The notes under the pieces are model-generated. The model did no database searches, had not been told where the DNA came from, and saw only the letters and a program-made list of their open reading frames with translations. Made by a program: the position numbers and the translations under genes. This document shows positions 1 through 10,129 of a stretch of 64,000 nt of DNA, piece by piece. Source of the DNA: Massilia endophytica (GTDB lineage: Bacteria; Pseudomonadota; Gammaproteobacteria; Burkholderiales; Burkholderiaceae_D); assembly GCF_021165955.1 (NCBI RefSeq), contig NZ_CP088952.1, positions 1,178,001 to 1,242,000 of the forward strand, written 5' to 3'. The first letter of the stretch is position 1. Each line of letters opens with the position of its first letter.

Positions 1-2
1 CC

Positions 3-260
3 CTCGACGTGCGCGTCCTGAGCGCGCTGCCCGTGGCGGACGACAAAACCCTGCAGCTCTGGGCCATCAACCGCGCGGGCAAGCCTCGTTCGCTCGGCAT
101 CCTGCACGACAGGCGCGGCACGCGGCTGGCATTGGCCCAGGCCACCGGCAGCGACGTGGCGCTGCTTGCCATCAGCCTGGAGCCGAAGGGAGGTTCGCCC
201 GACCCGGCCGGGCCTACCGGGCCTGTGCTGTACAAGGGCAGCTGGATGGCCGTGCTCTGA
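3..260 (+). CDS. Anti-sigma factor, RskA-like C-terminal end (5' truncated by window)
   Basis: Only the last 85 codons are present and the frame is open to the left edge. The translation carries the typical end of the RskA (anti-sigma-K) domain: LQLWAI, a G-K-P-x-SLGIL turn, then LAISLEPKGGSP and PTGPVLYKG. Family members are inner-membrane proteins whose periplasmic RskA domain ends this way, with the N-terminal part holding an ECF sigma factor. An ECF sigma gene would be expected just left of the window. The gene converges with the secreted-protein operon at 261-4903, stop codons being adjacent. Such sigma/anti-sigma pairs often control neighbouring secreted or redox proteins, so the convergent operon is a possible target, but the sequence does not prove it. 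Confidence 0.75.
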   Translation, partial: LDVRVLSALPVADDKTLQLWAINRAGKPRSLGILHDRRGTRLALAQATGSDVALLAISLEPKGGSPDPAGPTGPVLYKGSWMAVL

Positions 261-1925
261 TCAGAACTCGCCGGAGAGCGTGAGGCGCAGGCTGCGCGGC
301 TCGCCGGGCTTGATGTGGATGTCCCTGATGGCGGGCGTTGGAGAGGCGCGCAGGAGCGAGGTGTCGAAGTAGTCGATATCGCCCGCACGGCGGTTGAACA
401 GGTTGAGTACATCGAGCACCAGCGTGGTCCTCTTGCCGAAGGCGTAGCCCACGCTGGCCGAGGCCAGCGCCGCGGAGCCGCCGCGCGCGCTGTTGTCCTC
501 CGTGAGCGGGTGCGGCCCGAAGTAGCGCCACTGCAGGCATCCGAACCACTGGCCGCCGGGATTCACTGCAATGCCTGCGGTAAGCACCTTGCCGGGCGAG
601 CCCGGAATGTGGCTGCCAGCAGGATTCGCGCCCCGGTAGCGGGCGCGCGTGGCGGCAAGATCCAGGTCCAGCACCAGTCCGGGACTTGGCGAATACTGCC
701 CATTCCACTCGGCGGTGTGCACGGTGGCCGCCCGCTCTGCGCCGGTATCGCCCGCAGCGTCACGGTATAGAGGGTCGGCATCCAGATCGAAGGTCCGCAG
801 CGACAGGCGGCTTTGCAGGCCGCCTGCCTGCGCCGTGTTCTGCGGCAGGACCTGCCAGCCGAAAGCGCGTTCGCCCAGCCATGCCGCCGAAACCAGCATG
901 ATGGCGAGCGAACCGCCTGTGAGCACCACGCGCCGGTACACCCAGCTTGCCCGCACCGAATAGGCCAGCGGCAGGAACAGGGCCACAATGGCCAGCTGGC
1001 CCAGTTCCACGCCCACATTGAACCCTGCCAGCGCCACGGCACGCGCGCCGTTCGGCAGCCCGAGGTCCGCAAGGACGCTGGCGAAGCCGAAGCCGTGAAT
1101 CAGGCCGAAGGCGAAGGCCGCCACCCAGCGCCGCCTGTCCACCAGCGGGAACAAATTGTTCAGCGCCGCCACCAGCACGGATGCGGCGATGGCCGATTCC
1201 ACCCAGCGCGAAGGCAGGGATGCCAGCTGCATGGCCGCCAGCGTGAGGGTGATGGAATGCGCCACCGTGAAAGCGCTGACGATCTTGAGCACGTCCAGCG
1301 CCGCGCTGCGGAAGCCGGGCCGCAGCACCGCCGGCAGCAGCAGGGAGACGAGAAACAGAATGTGGTCGAAGCCGATCCAGATATGCCAGACGCCGTGCCT
1401 TGTGTAGTCGGCGAAGCTCGCCAGCAGGCCCGGTCCGGCCAGCGCCACTTCCTGCTCAGGTTTGTCCACGCCGAGGATGGCGGTGCTGGTCCGGCTGCCG
1501 TGCTCGATGCGCACCAGTCCCTTGTGCTGCGGGTCCGTCTCCGCAAACAGGCGGTAGGCGATGCGCAGCGTGGCGGCTGCCGGGCAGGCGGCGCGGAAGC
1601 GCAGCACGGAGTAGGCCCCGTCGGTATGCCGGTCGATCAGCTGTTCGCCGCCTTCGATCGTGCAGGACGCGGCTCCCGAAGCCAGTTGCAGGCGTTCGAG
1701 CGCATACCGTTCGATGGCGGCGTGGCGGCTGCGCACTTCGTCCCACGTGAGCTTTCCGTCGCCATCGCCATCGAGGCCGATGGCATAGTCCAGGTCGCGC
1801 AGTGCGATATCCCATTGGCCCTCGATATGGTCCCCTGCGGTGCGAAGGGCGAGGTAGCTGTCGCTGGGTTTGTGGGCGGAAGCGGCGCCACAGGCGAACA
1901 GCAGAAGAAGCAGCAAGCGTTTCAT
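261..1925 (-). CDS. Chimeric protein: HupE/UreJ-like membrane protein fused to the C-terminal part of a TonB-dependent receptor
   Basis: The 554-residue product begins with a signal peptide (MKRLLLLLLF through ASA, residues 1-17), then a soluble part with an EF-hand-like loop (DGDGDGKLTWDE, about 52-63). A multi-pass HupE/UreJ_2 domain with histidine motifs (HIWIGFDH, LIHGFGFASV) follows to about residue 355. HupE proteins are usually about 370 residues and end there. From about residue 366 the sequence instead becomes a beta-barrel tail: SRLSLRTFDLDADPL, then WRYFGPHPL, LDVLNLFNRR and a terminal Phe. That is the last ~190 residues of a TonB-dependent receptor, with no plug and no barrel start. 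The start ATG overlaps the stop of the upstream TPR gene (ATGA). An inner-membrane protein with an outer-membrane barrel tail is not known to me as a functional design, so a deletion fusion or an assembly artefact is likely. Confidence 0.8.
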   Translation of the reverse strand: MKRLLLLLLFACGAASAHKPSDSYLALRTAGDHIEGQWDIALRDLDYAIGLDGDGDGKLTWDEVRSRHAAIERYALERLQLASGAASCTIEGGEQLIDRHTDGAYSVLRFRAACPAAATLRIAYRLFAETDPQHKGLVRIEHGSRTSTAILGVDKPEQEVALAGPGLLASFADYTRHGVWHIWIGFDHILFLVSLLLPAVLRPGFRSAALDVLKIVSAFTVAHSITLTLAAMQLASLPSRWVESAIAASVLVAALNNLFPLVDRRRWVAAFAFGLIHGFGFASVLADLGLPNGARAVALAGFNVGVELGQLAIVALFLPLAYSVRASWVYRRVVLTGGSLAIMLVSAAWLGERAFGWQVLPQNTAQAGGLQSRLSLRTFDLDADPLYRDAAGDTGAERAATVHTAEWNGQYSPSPGLVLDLDLAATRARYRGANPAGSHIPGSPGKVLTAGIAVNPGGQWFGCLQWRYFGPHPLTEDNSARGGSAALASASVGYAFGKRTTLVLDVLNLFNRRAGDIDYFDTSLLRASPTPAIRDIHIKPGEPRSLRLTLSGEF

Positions 1926-3100
1926 GACAGTGCTCCCAGCTGCCGGCGCAGGGAGGCCAGCGTGACATCCTCCACGCCATGCCGGTCGAGCCACTGGAGC
2001 ACCGGTGCGGCAGCGGCGCGGTTGCGTGCATGAAGGGCGGCTTCGAGCAGGATGCGCATGTCCGCCACCTCCTTCTGCACCTGCCAGTTGCTTTGAGCCA
2101 GGGCCAGTGCCTTGCGGCCATCCTGCATCAGTTCCAGCTCGAAGCGCGCGTGCTCGCGTTCGTGGACGCTGTCGCCGCGCTGCACGGCGGCGTCGAAACG
2201 CGCGCGCAGCTCGCCTATGCTGGTCCGCAGTCCGGCGGGATCGCTGTTCATGCGTTTCAGCGCAATGGCGTAGCGCAGCAGCAGTGCATCGATGCGGCGG
2301 TGCGGCGCAAGCAGGTCCGCTGCTTCCTGCGGCCGCTTCCGGTCCAGCAGGAAGTCTGCATAGGCGCCGAGCAGGTAGCTGTCGCGGGGGCTTGCCGCCA
2401 GCGCGCTGCGGAAGCGGGCCTCGGCGGCCGTGGTGTCGCCGCGCCGCACTGCCATTTCCGCCAGCAGGGTGAGAGACCACGGTTTCAGCTCCGCGCTGCT
2501 GTCTCCGTTGCGCTCCAGCGTTGTGGCGAGCAGCCGTTCGCTGGTGGCCAGCCTCCCGCTGATGCTCGCGGTATTGGCAAGGCAGGTGACGGCAGCCAGC
2601 GTTTCGGCGATGGTGGAAAGCCGTGCGCAGCTGGCAGTGGCTCCCGCGTAGTCGCCGGTCACCGTTTGCACGGTGGCGCGCGTGAGCCAGGCCTGCGCGT
2701 TTCGCGGTTCGCTGGCGACAATGGCGTCCAGGTCCTGCAGGGCGGCGCCGAAGCGGTGGGTCGATTGCAGCAGGGTGGCGCGCAGCAGGCGCACCTCCGT
2801 TGGCGGCGCCGCGCTGCGCCACCACGGCGACAGGGCCGCCTGGGCGTAGCCGAAGTAGCGCGGGTCCGTTTCGGCGCGCCCGAGGGCGATGTAGCGCTGC
2901 GCCAGGCTGGATGCCAGCTCCGCATCGCTGGGGCGCCCGTCGAGCTGGCGGCGCAGGGCCACGAGTTCCAGTTGTCTTGCGTTTGCGCGGGCGGGCAGGG
3001 TTTCAAGCACTTCATTGCCTGAGCGCGGAATATAGGGCGCTGCATGAATGCAGGCGGATGACAGCATGACCAGAGCGGCCAATGGAATCCGGTATTTCAT
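1922..3100 (-). CDS. Secreted TPR-repeat protein
   Basis: A 392-residue protein with an N-terminal signal peptide (MKYRIPLAALVMLSSACIHA). Mature TPR-like helical repeats follow, with recurring A-x-x-x-A/Y-x-x-A patterns such as YIALGRAETDPRYFGYAQAA and AEARFRSALAASPRDSYLLG. Three ATGs stand in a row (3106, 3103, 3100). The third is chosen because AAGGGG lies six bases before it. It is the third gene of the DUF4331 operon and overlaps the HupE-like gene by four bases, so the two are probably translationally coupled. TPR proteins are scaffolds; the exact partner is unknown, but HupE-like, DUF4331 and TPR genes appear here as one secretory/membrane unit. Confidence 0.75.
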   Translation of the reverse strand: MKYRIPLAALVMLSSACIHAAPYIPRSGNEVLETLPARANARQLELVALRRQLDGRPSDAELASSLAQRYIALGRAETDPRYFGYAQAALSPWWRSAAPPTEVRLLRATLLQSTHRFGAALQDLDAIVASEPRNAQAWLTRATVQTVTGDYAGATASCARLSTIAETLAAVTCLANTASISGRLATSERLLATTLERNGDSSAELKPWSLTLLAEMAVRRGDTTAAEARFRSALAASPRDSYLLGAYADFLLDRKRPQEAADLLAPHRRIDALLLRYAIALKRMNSDPAGLRTSIGELRARFDAAVQRGDSVHEREHARFELELMQDGRKALALAQSNWQVQKEVADMRILLEAALHARNRAAAAPVLQWLDRHGVEDVTLASLRRQLGALS

Positions 3101-3127
3101 CATCATCCCCTTCTTGAGTGTGGGGAA

Positions 3128-3180
3128 GCGGACCGGCATCGGCCGGTCCGCGTGGCAGGCTGCGCTCAGTTGAGCGCAGC
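3128..3180. other. Two perfect hairpins between lipoprotein and TPR genes
   Basis: The first hairpin (3128-3151) has ten-base arms around ATCG. The second (3159-3180) has nine-base arms around AGTT and reaches into the end of the lipoprotein gene. Neither is followed by a T-run, so they look more like mRNA-stability or partial-attenuation structures inside the operon than full terminators. Confidence 0.5.
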
Positions 3181-3396
3181 TGGTTCCGTGTCCTCGGGCG
3201 AGGTGGCGGCCATCGCATCGACCGATGTGGGTTCGGTATCATCGGACTCCGAGGCGCTCGCCGAAAGAACGGCGCTGAAGAAGCTGTCGGCCATTGTCGT
3301 GGCAGACATTGTGGGCGGGCTGGCGGCGGTGCCGCCCGTGTCGCTGCCGCCGCAGGCACTCAGGATCAGAGCGCAGGTCAGGGCCAGGGCTTTCAT
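3166..3396 (-). CDS. Small predicted lipoprotein
   Basis: 76 residues with a lipoprotein signal peptide ending in the lipobox LSAC (LILSACGGS), followed by a low-complexity, Ser/Thr/Ala/Glu-rich tail without recognisable domain. A strong ribosome site (AAGGAGG, 6 bases before ATG) supports the start. The gene sits ten bases after the DUF4331 gene in the same operon, so it is probably co-expressed as a small envelope accessory. No function can be assigned. Confidence 0.7.
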   Translation of the reverse strand: MKALALTCALILSACGGSDTGGTAASPPTMSATTMADSFFSAVLSASASESDDTEPTSVDAMAATSPEDTEPAALN

Positions 3397-3406
3397 GTCG
3401 GCCTCC

Positions 3407-4903
3407 TTACTGCTGCGGCGAGCCGGGGATCGGCGTCTTCAGGTAGGGGAAGGCGGCGGTGAAGGCGCTCGCATCCAGGTAGGCGCCATCCGTGAAGCGG
3501 ATGGTGCCTGCCGGGGCATCGGACGGACGGCAGCCGATGTTCAGGGTGCACAGCTTGCCCATCACCACGCGCAAGGCGATATCCACCACGTCGTCGCCGG
3601 GACGGCGTCCGTTCGGGAAACCCGCGTTGTCGCCGTCGATCACGCCGAGCCGTTTCTGCGCACCCATCGGCACGGGAGCGATGGACGTATTCAGGCGCAG
3701 CATCTCGGAGGGCGTTACCGTCGCGGGCTGGTTCAGGCCCTTGACGCCGGTGAGAAAGAGCGTCACGAGATCGTTGCGCGGGAAGTTGGTCGGGGCCTTG
3801 GCGCCGGCGTTCCCGAACAGGATCTCGATCAGGGCAGGGAAGGTGGGGTTGGTGACGTAGGTGGCGAACTGGGAATCGGTGGAAGGCTTGCTGTGGTTGA
3901 AGCGGTCCTTGTCCTTCAGGCCGATCACCAGTTCGTTCACGAGCGGCATTCCAAGGCGCGAGACCTGCGTCCAGGCGCCGCCCGTCTTGGCGGGGCCAAA
4001 TGGTCCGCCCGGAACGGGGTTCAGCAGGCGGACCTGGCGCAGGCTGGCAGTGGTCCAGCCTCCGATTACCGGCTCGCTGGCCGAGGCCGTGAGGCAGGGA
4101 ATGGCCACCTCCAGTTCGATGGAGGTGATGTTCTTGTCGTCCAGATCGTCGCGCGCATTGCGCTCGGCGTTCGGATTGAACTCCACGGCCGGGGCCTTGT
4201 AGTTGATGAGGTCGAAAGTCTCGCCCAGATTGACCGCGAAGGGGTCCTTGCGCTGGCCGACGAACATGCGGCCCGGTGTGCCGCAGCCGGGAATGTTCAC
4301 CGTGTACATATGCTTCGCGGCATAGGCGGGGTAGTCCGGAATCGACTTGTTGCCGATGTTGTCGAGCGGCTTGTCGAAGGTGCTGCCGCCGGCGGCATTC
4401 GTGACGGCGGCGCGCGAGCCGCCGCGGCGGTCGCCGCGCACCATGGTGACCGTGTAGGTCTCGCGCACGTTCGCCCCATCGGCATTCGGCCCGGCGATGG
4501 CGCCGCCGTTGATGACGAGCGGGATCGAAACCTTTTTTTCGCCCACGGTAAATTGCGTGTCCTTGTTCGTGTTGTTGAAGCGGAACTGGAAGGTGATGTC
4601 TTCCTTGGCGTCGCCGTTGTTGTCGATATGAATCTCGTACAGGGCATCGGCATCCATCTGGAAGAAGTTGGGGCCGCCGTAGGCATCCTGCAGCGGCACG
4701 TAGTTTGCGATCAGCGTCACGAAACCGGCGCGGCCCGTTTCATAGCTGCGGAACATGTAGAAGTCGGTTCCATCCACCTTCGGCGCCTTCGTGATGAAGG
4801 GCGCCTCGCGGTGGCTGGAAGCGATTGCCTGTGGCGTCAGGCCAAGCGAGAGAGTATTGCAGACCAGTGCCGCCAGCACGGACTGCTTGAGCAGATGAGA
4901 CAT
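3407..4903 (-). CDS. DUF4331 family secreted protein
   Basis: 498 residues. A signal peptide (about residues 1-28) is followed directly by the hallmark DUF4331 start ASSHREAP and then DGTDFYMFRSYE. The rest shows the extended beta-rich pattern of this family (DADALYEIHIDNNGDAKEDI, FQFRFNN, and the closing NGRRPGDDVVDIALRV). Start chosen at 4903 because GGAGG lies eight bases upstream; an earlier in-frame ATG at 4921 lacks one. DUF4331 proteins are exported and of unknown biochemical role. As the first gene of the operon it probably sets expression of the lipoprotein, TPR and HupE-like genes. Confidence 0.88.
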   Translation of the reverse strand: MSHLLKQSVLAALVCNTLSLGLTPQAIASSHREAPFITKAPKVDGTDFYMFRSYETGRAGFVTLIANYVPLQDAYGGPNFFQMDADALYEIHIDNNGDAKEDITFQFRFNNTNKDTQFTVGEKKVSIPLVINGGAIAGPNADGANVRETYTVTMVRGDRRGGSRAAVTNAAGGSTFDKPLDNIGNKSIPDYPAYAAKHMYTVNIPGCGTPGRMFVGQRKDPFAVNLGETFDLINYKAPAVEFNPNAERNARDDLDDKNITSIELEVAIPCLTASASEPVIGGWTTASLRQVRLLNPVPGGPFGPAKTGGAWTQVSRLGMPLVNELVIGLKDKDRFNHSKPSTDSQFATYVTNPTFPALIEILFGNAGAKAPTNFPRNDLVTLFLTGVKGLNQPATVTPSEMLRLNTSIAPVPMGAQKRLGVIDGDNAGFPNGRRPGDDVVDIALRVVMGKLCTLNIGCRPSDAPAGTIRFTDGAYLDASAFTAAFPYLKTPIPGSPQQ

Positions 4904-4987
4904 TTCAATCCTCCAGGACAAGGTGATGTTGGGTGCTGCATCGGCTTATACGCAGGGAGGAGAAAACTGGATTCAGGCGCGAACAGA

Positions 4988-5011
4988 CTCCTTCAAATTT
5001 TTTTGAAGGAG
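4988..5011 (-). terminator. Hairpin terminator after the acyltransferase gene
   Basis: A perfect ten-base inverted repeat (CTCCTTCAAA / TTTGAAGGAG) with a four-base loop lies just beyond the stop of the minus-strand gene 5038-6180 and before the divergently placed operon start. It fits as that gene's transcription terminator, although the T-run is within the stem and loop rather than after it. Confidence 0.55.
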
Positions 5012-5037
5012 AATGCTGCGGAGTAAGAAGCTGGCGG

Positions 5038-6180
5038 CTAGCCCTTGAACGGATTGCGCTCGTTCAGCTCATCGAGATAGCTGTCGACCCCGCCGCCTTC
5101 GCGCGCGAGGAAGCGTTCGATGGCATCGGAGAGGGCCGGATGCGCGAGCCAGTGCGCGGACCAGGTCTTGGTGGGCAGGAAACCGCGCGCCATCTTGTGC
5201 TCGCCCTGCGCGCCGCCCTCGAAGGTGGCAATGCCGTTGGCGATGCAGAACTCAAGCGGCTGGTAGTAGGCCGTTTCGAAATGCAGGCAGGGCACGTGCT
5301 CGATGGCGCCCCAGTAGCGTCCGTAGAGCGTGTGGCCGTTGTGGACGACGAGCGAGGATGCGATGCGTTCGCCGTTCCGTTCCGCCGTCACCAGCAGCAG
5401 ATTTTCCGGCATGGTGCGGCCGATGCGGCGGAAGAAATCAAGGTTCAGATAAGGCGAGGAGCGATGCTCGGCATAGGTATTGCTGTAGCAGCGGTGGAAG
5501 AAGCGCCAATCCTCATCGCCCGCGTCGGCGCCGCGTATCTGGCGCATCGTCACCCCGGCCTCGCGCACCTTGCGGCGTTCGGCGCGGATATTCTTGCGCT
5601 TCTTGTGTTCAAGGGTGGCGAGGAAGGTGTCGAAATCCGGATAGCCCTGGTTCAGCCAATGGAACTGGATACCGCTGCGCAGCAGGAAGCCTGCGTCCTC
5701 CAGCTGCTGCACCTGATCCTCGGGCGGGAACAGGATATGCGTGGACGACATGCCTGCCGCCTGCTGCTGCGCGCCCAGGAAGGCGATCAGCGCCGCACGG
5801 GCTTCGGCATCGCGTGCCAGCAGGCGCGGGCCGGTGACCGGCGTAAAGGGAATCGCCGACAGCAGCTTGGGGTAGTACTCGATGCCGTTACGGTGATAGG
5901 CATCCGCCCAGGCCCAGTCGAAGACGTATTCGCCGTAGGAATGCGACTTCACGTAGAGCGGCATGGCGGCGGCCAGTTCCTCGCCCTGCCAGAGCACCAG
6001 ATACTGCGGCTGCCAGCCGGTATCCGCGCTGGCGCTGCCCGACTCGTGCAGCGCATGGAGGAAAGCGAAGGAGAGGAAAGGATTCGGCGCGCGATCCGGC
6101 TCCTGTTTCGCCAGCAGGGCAGTCCAAGCCGCCTCGCCGGCTTCCTCCAAGGAAGAGATCACCCCAGTGCGATAGTTCAT
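5038..6180 (-). CDS. GNAT/FemAB-like acyltransferase, COG3146 family
   Basis: 380 residues, full length for the COG3146 ('peptidogalycan biosynthesis recognition') family. Typical stretches are NPFLSFAFLHALHESGSAS near the N-terminus, a central KKRKNIRAERRKV, then YSNTYAEHRSSPYLN and the near-C-terminal HFETAYYQPLEFCI with FEGGAQGEHKMARGFLP. These belong to a FemAB-like double acyltransferase fold. Family members are predicted to transfer acyl or aminoacyl groups; the true substrate is not established. Start at ATG 6180 (MNYRTG); the frame is open further upstream but those extra residues look non-coding. Divergent from nadE. Confidence 0.85.
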   Translation of the reverse strand: MNYRTGVISSLEEAGEAAWTALLAKQEPDRAPNPFLSFAFLHALHESGSASADTGWQPQYLVLWQGEELAAAMPLYVKSHSYGEYVFDWAWADAYHRNGIEYYPKLLSAIPFTPVTGPRLLARDAEARAALIAFLGAQQQAAGMSSTHILFPPEDQVQQLEDAGFLLRSGIQFHWLNQGYPDFDTFLATLEHKKRKNIRAERRKVREAGVTMRQIRGADAGDEDWRFFHRCYSNTYAEHRSSPYLNLDFFRRIGRTMPENLLLVTAERNGERIASSLVVHNGHTLYGRYWGAIEHVPCLHFETAYYQPLEFCIANGIATFEGGAQGEHKMARGFLPTKTWSAHWLAHPALSDAIERFLAREGGGVDSYLDELNERNPFKG

Positions 6181-6278
6181 CGCGCCATTGTACTGAGATT
6201 TCGCTTTCCCTACAGCGGGAAGCATGGCTGGGATGGCAATGTTAGAATCGTTGTCATTGACCGGGGAATCTGCTTCGT

Positions 6279-8333
<2,055 letters not shown>

Positions 8334-8360
8334 GCCAGAATTTTCAATAAGGAGAATGCC

Positions 8361-8699
8361 ATGAAACAGATCACCGCCATCATCAAGCCTTTCAAACTGG
8401 ACGAAGTGCGCGAAGCGCTGGCCGAAGTGAACGTCACCGGCCTGACCGTGACCGAAGTGAAGGGCTTCGGCCGCCAGAAGGGCCACACGGAGCTGTACCG
8501 CGGCGCGGAGTACGTGGTCGATTTCCTGCCGAAGGTGAAAGTTGAAGTGGTGGTGGACGACAGCGTGGCCGAAGCCGTGGTGGACGCCGTCATCAAGGCC
8601 GCGCGCACGGGCAAGATCGGCGACGGCAAGATCTTCGTGCAGAACGTGGAGCAGGTGGTGCGCATCCGCACCGGCGAAACCGGCGCGGACGCCGTCTGA
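8361..8699 (+). CDS. glnB: PII nitrogen regulatory protein
   Basis: 112 residues, the exact size of GlnB/GlnK. PII is a cytosolic trimer that reads ATP/ADP and 2-oxoglutarate and controls GlnE, NtrB and other partners. The T-loop is intact with the uridylylated Tyr51 in ELYRGAEYVVDFLPK. The signature TGKIGDGKIFV lies near residues 83-93. A good ribosome site (AAGGAG) precedes the ATG. GlnB is preferred to GlnK because no amtB follows, but sequence alone cannot separate the two. Probably co-transcribed with nadE; converges with the TRIC gene with no gap. Confidence 0.93.
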   Translation: MKQITAIIKPFKLDEVREALAEVNVTGLTVTEVKGFGRQKGHTELYRGAEYVVDFLPKVKVEVVVDDSVAEAVVDAVIKAARTGKIGDGKIFVQNVEQVVRIRTGETGADAV

Positions 8700-9326
8700 T
8701 TACGGACGCCCCAGCCGCAGGTCGAACTTCCAGGTCAGAAGGCGCAGCAGTGTGATCACGGCTGCGCTGGACCACAGCGCCACATCGTCCGGCACGTCTG
8801 TGTACTGGAGCAGGATGTACATCCACGCGCCGAAGAAGGCGCAGATCGCGTAAGGCTTCCCGTCGCGGAAGACCATCGGCACCTCGTTGCAGACGATATC
8901 GCGCAGCACGCCGCCGAAAATCCCCGTAATCACCCCCATCATCGAGGCGATAAAGACCGGCATGTTCGCCGCCTGCGCCTGCGACACCCCCGCCACCGCG
9001 AACAGCCCCAGGCCGACGGCATCGGCCACCACGATCAGGCGTTCGGAAACGATATGGCGCAGCGTGCGGATCAGCGGCGCTGCGATCAGGGCCAGCACGA
9101 AGATCAGGATCGCGTATTCCTGGTGCTGCACCCAGAAGAGGGGACGGCGGTCCAGCAGGATATCGCGCAAGGTGCCGCCGCCGAAGGCCGTGATAAAGGC
9201 CACGGTGAAGACCCCGACGATATCCATCCGCTTGCGCCGCGCCTCAATAAACCCCGACAGCGCCCCGACCAGAATTGCGATCACCTCGATGATGGCGATC
9301 AGGGAGACTTGGGGAATATGCTTCAT
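8700..9326 (-). CDS. TRIC/UPF0126 family membrane channel protein
   Basis: 208 residues with seven hydrophobic segments arranged as two homologous UPF0126 halves. Each half holds the conserved glycine motif followed by RD: FGGGTLRDILLDRRP at about 49-63 and FGGVLRDIVCNEVP in the second half. Bacterial and archaeal members form homotrimeric cation (K+) channels in the inner membrane. The gene stands alone, tail to tail with glnB. Confidence 0.88.
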   Translation of the reverse strand: MKHIPQVSLIAIIEVIAILVGALSGFIEARRKRMDIVGVFTVAFITAFGGGTLRDILLDRRPLFWVQHQEYAILIFVLALIAAPLIRTLRHIVSERLIVVADAVGLGLFAVAGVSQAQAANMPVFIASMMGVITGIFGGVLRDIVCNEVPMVFRDGKPYAICAFFGAWMYILLQYTDVPDDVALWSSAAVITLLRLLTWKFDLRLGRP

Positions 9327-9373
9327 CGGCGCTCGCGTTAAACATTGGTAACGCTAGCACTCTAGCAAAAGTT

Positions 9374-9438
9374 TTGCTTAAAGGGGTCTGTCCCCATTAA
9401 GAAATATTTCTTAATTGGGGACAGACCCCTTTAAGCAA
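9374..9438. repeat. Long inverted repeat built on GGGGTCTGTCCCC
   Basis: Two arms of 32 and 33 bases meet at ATTAAGAAAT/ATTTCTTAAT, with a single extra T in the right arm. The arms contain the core GGGGTCTGTCCCC and its complement. It lies between the TRIC gene start and the Smr gene end, so it may also end transcription of the Smr gene. A related, shorter copy lies at 24563-24605, so this is probably a dispersed REP-like element. Confidence 0.75.
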
Positions 9439-9439
9439 C

Positions 9440-10126
9440 TTAGCGTTCGATGCGCAGGGCGGCGCGGAGGAGGACGATGAGGGCGCCTTCTCCACCTTCG
9501 GCGGAGTGGGCCTGGCTGAAGGCGATGACGCCGTCGGTCTGCACCAGCCAGCTGTGCACCATCGATTTCAGCACAGGCTCCTGCCCGCGCGAGCCGAAGC
9601 CGCGGCCGTGGATCACGCACACGCAGCGCTGGCCGCGCTGGTTGGCGCGCTTGAGGAAGGTGTCGAGGGCGTTGCGCGCGTCGTCGCGGCGCAGGCCGTG
9701 CAGGTCAAGCTCGTCCTGGATGGGCCAGTAGCCCTTGCGCAGACGCTTCATGACGTCGTTGCCGACGCCGGGCGCAAGGTAGTTCAGCGCCGGGTCGTAT
9801 TCCATGTAGTGGTCGACCTCGAACTGGTCGGAAAGGAGCGATTCGCGCAGCACCGCCGCATCGTCCTCGGCCTGTTCGGCGGCGGTCATGGGCTTCCTGC
9901 GCTTTTCGGGCAGGGGACCGACGGGCTTGGGCGCCTGCGGCACGTAGCGGTTCGATTCGGGCAGCTTGGTGATGCCCTGCATATTGCTGCGGAAGACGTT
10001 GGCCTCCGCAGCCGCCTGCTTTTCCTTCCTGATGCGCTCCGCCTCGGCGGCGGCGCGCGCTTCGCCATCGGCCTTGAGCTGCTTGCTCAGGGCCTTCAGG
10101 TCGGCGAAGTCCTTCAGTACGGGCAT
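9440..10126 (-). CDS. Smr/MutS2-type endonuclease domain protein
   Basis: 228 residues. The N-terminal ~90 residues are charged and helical (many Ala/Glu/Lys), like the extension of YdaL/SmrA/SmrB proteins. The C-terminal Smr domain shows both signature motifs, LDLHGL at about 140-145 and HGRGFGS at about 173-179. Smr domains nick nucleic acids; SmrB cleaves mRNA at collided ribosomes, SmrA is less defined. The gene lies three bases after trxB on the same strand, so they are probably one transcript. Confidence 0.88.
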   Translation of the reverse strand: MPVLKDFADLKALSKQLKADGEARAAAEAERIRKEKQAAAEANVFRSNMQGITKLPESNRYVPQAPKPVGPLPEKRRKPMTAAEQAEDDAAVLRESLLSDQFEVDHYMEYDPALNYLAPGVGNDVMKRLRKGYWPIQDELDLHGLRRDDARNALDTFLKRANQRGQRCVCVIHGRGFGSRGQEPVLKSMVHSWLVQTDGVIAFSQAHSAEGGEGALIVLLRAALRIER

Positions 10127-10129
10127 GGC

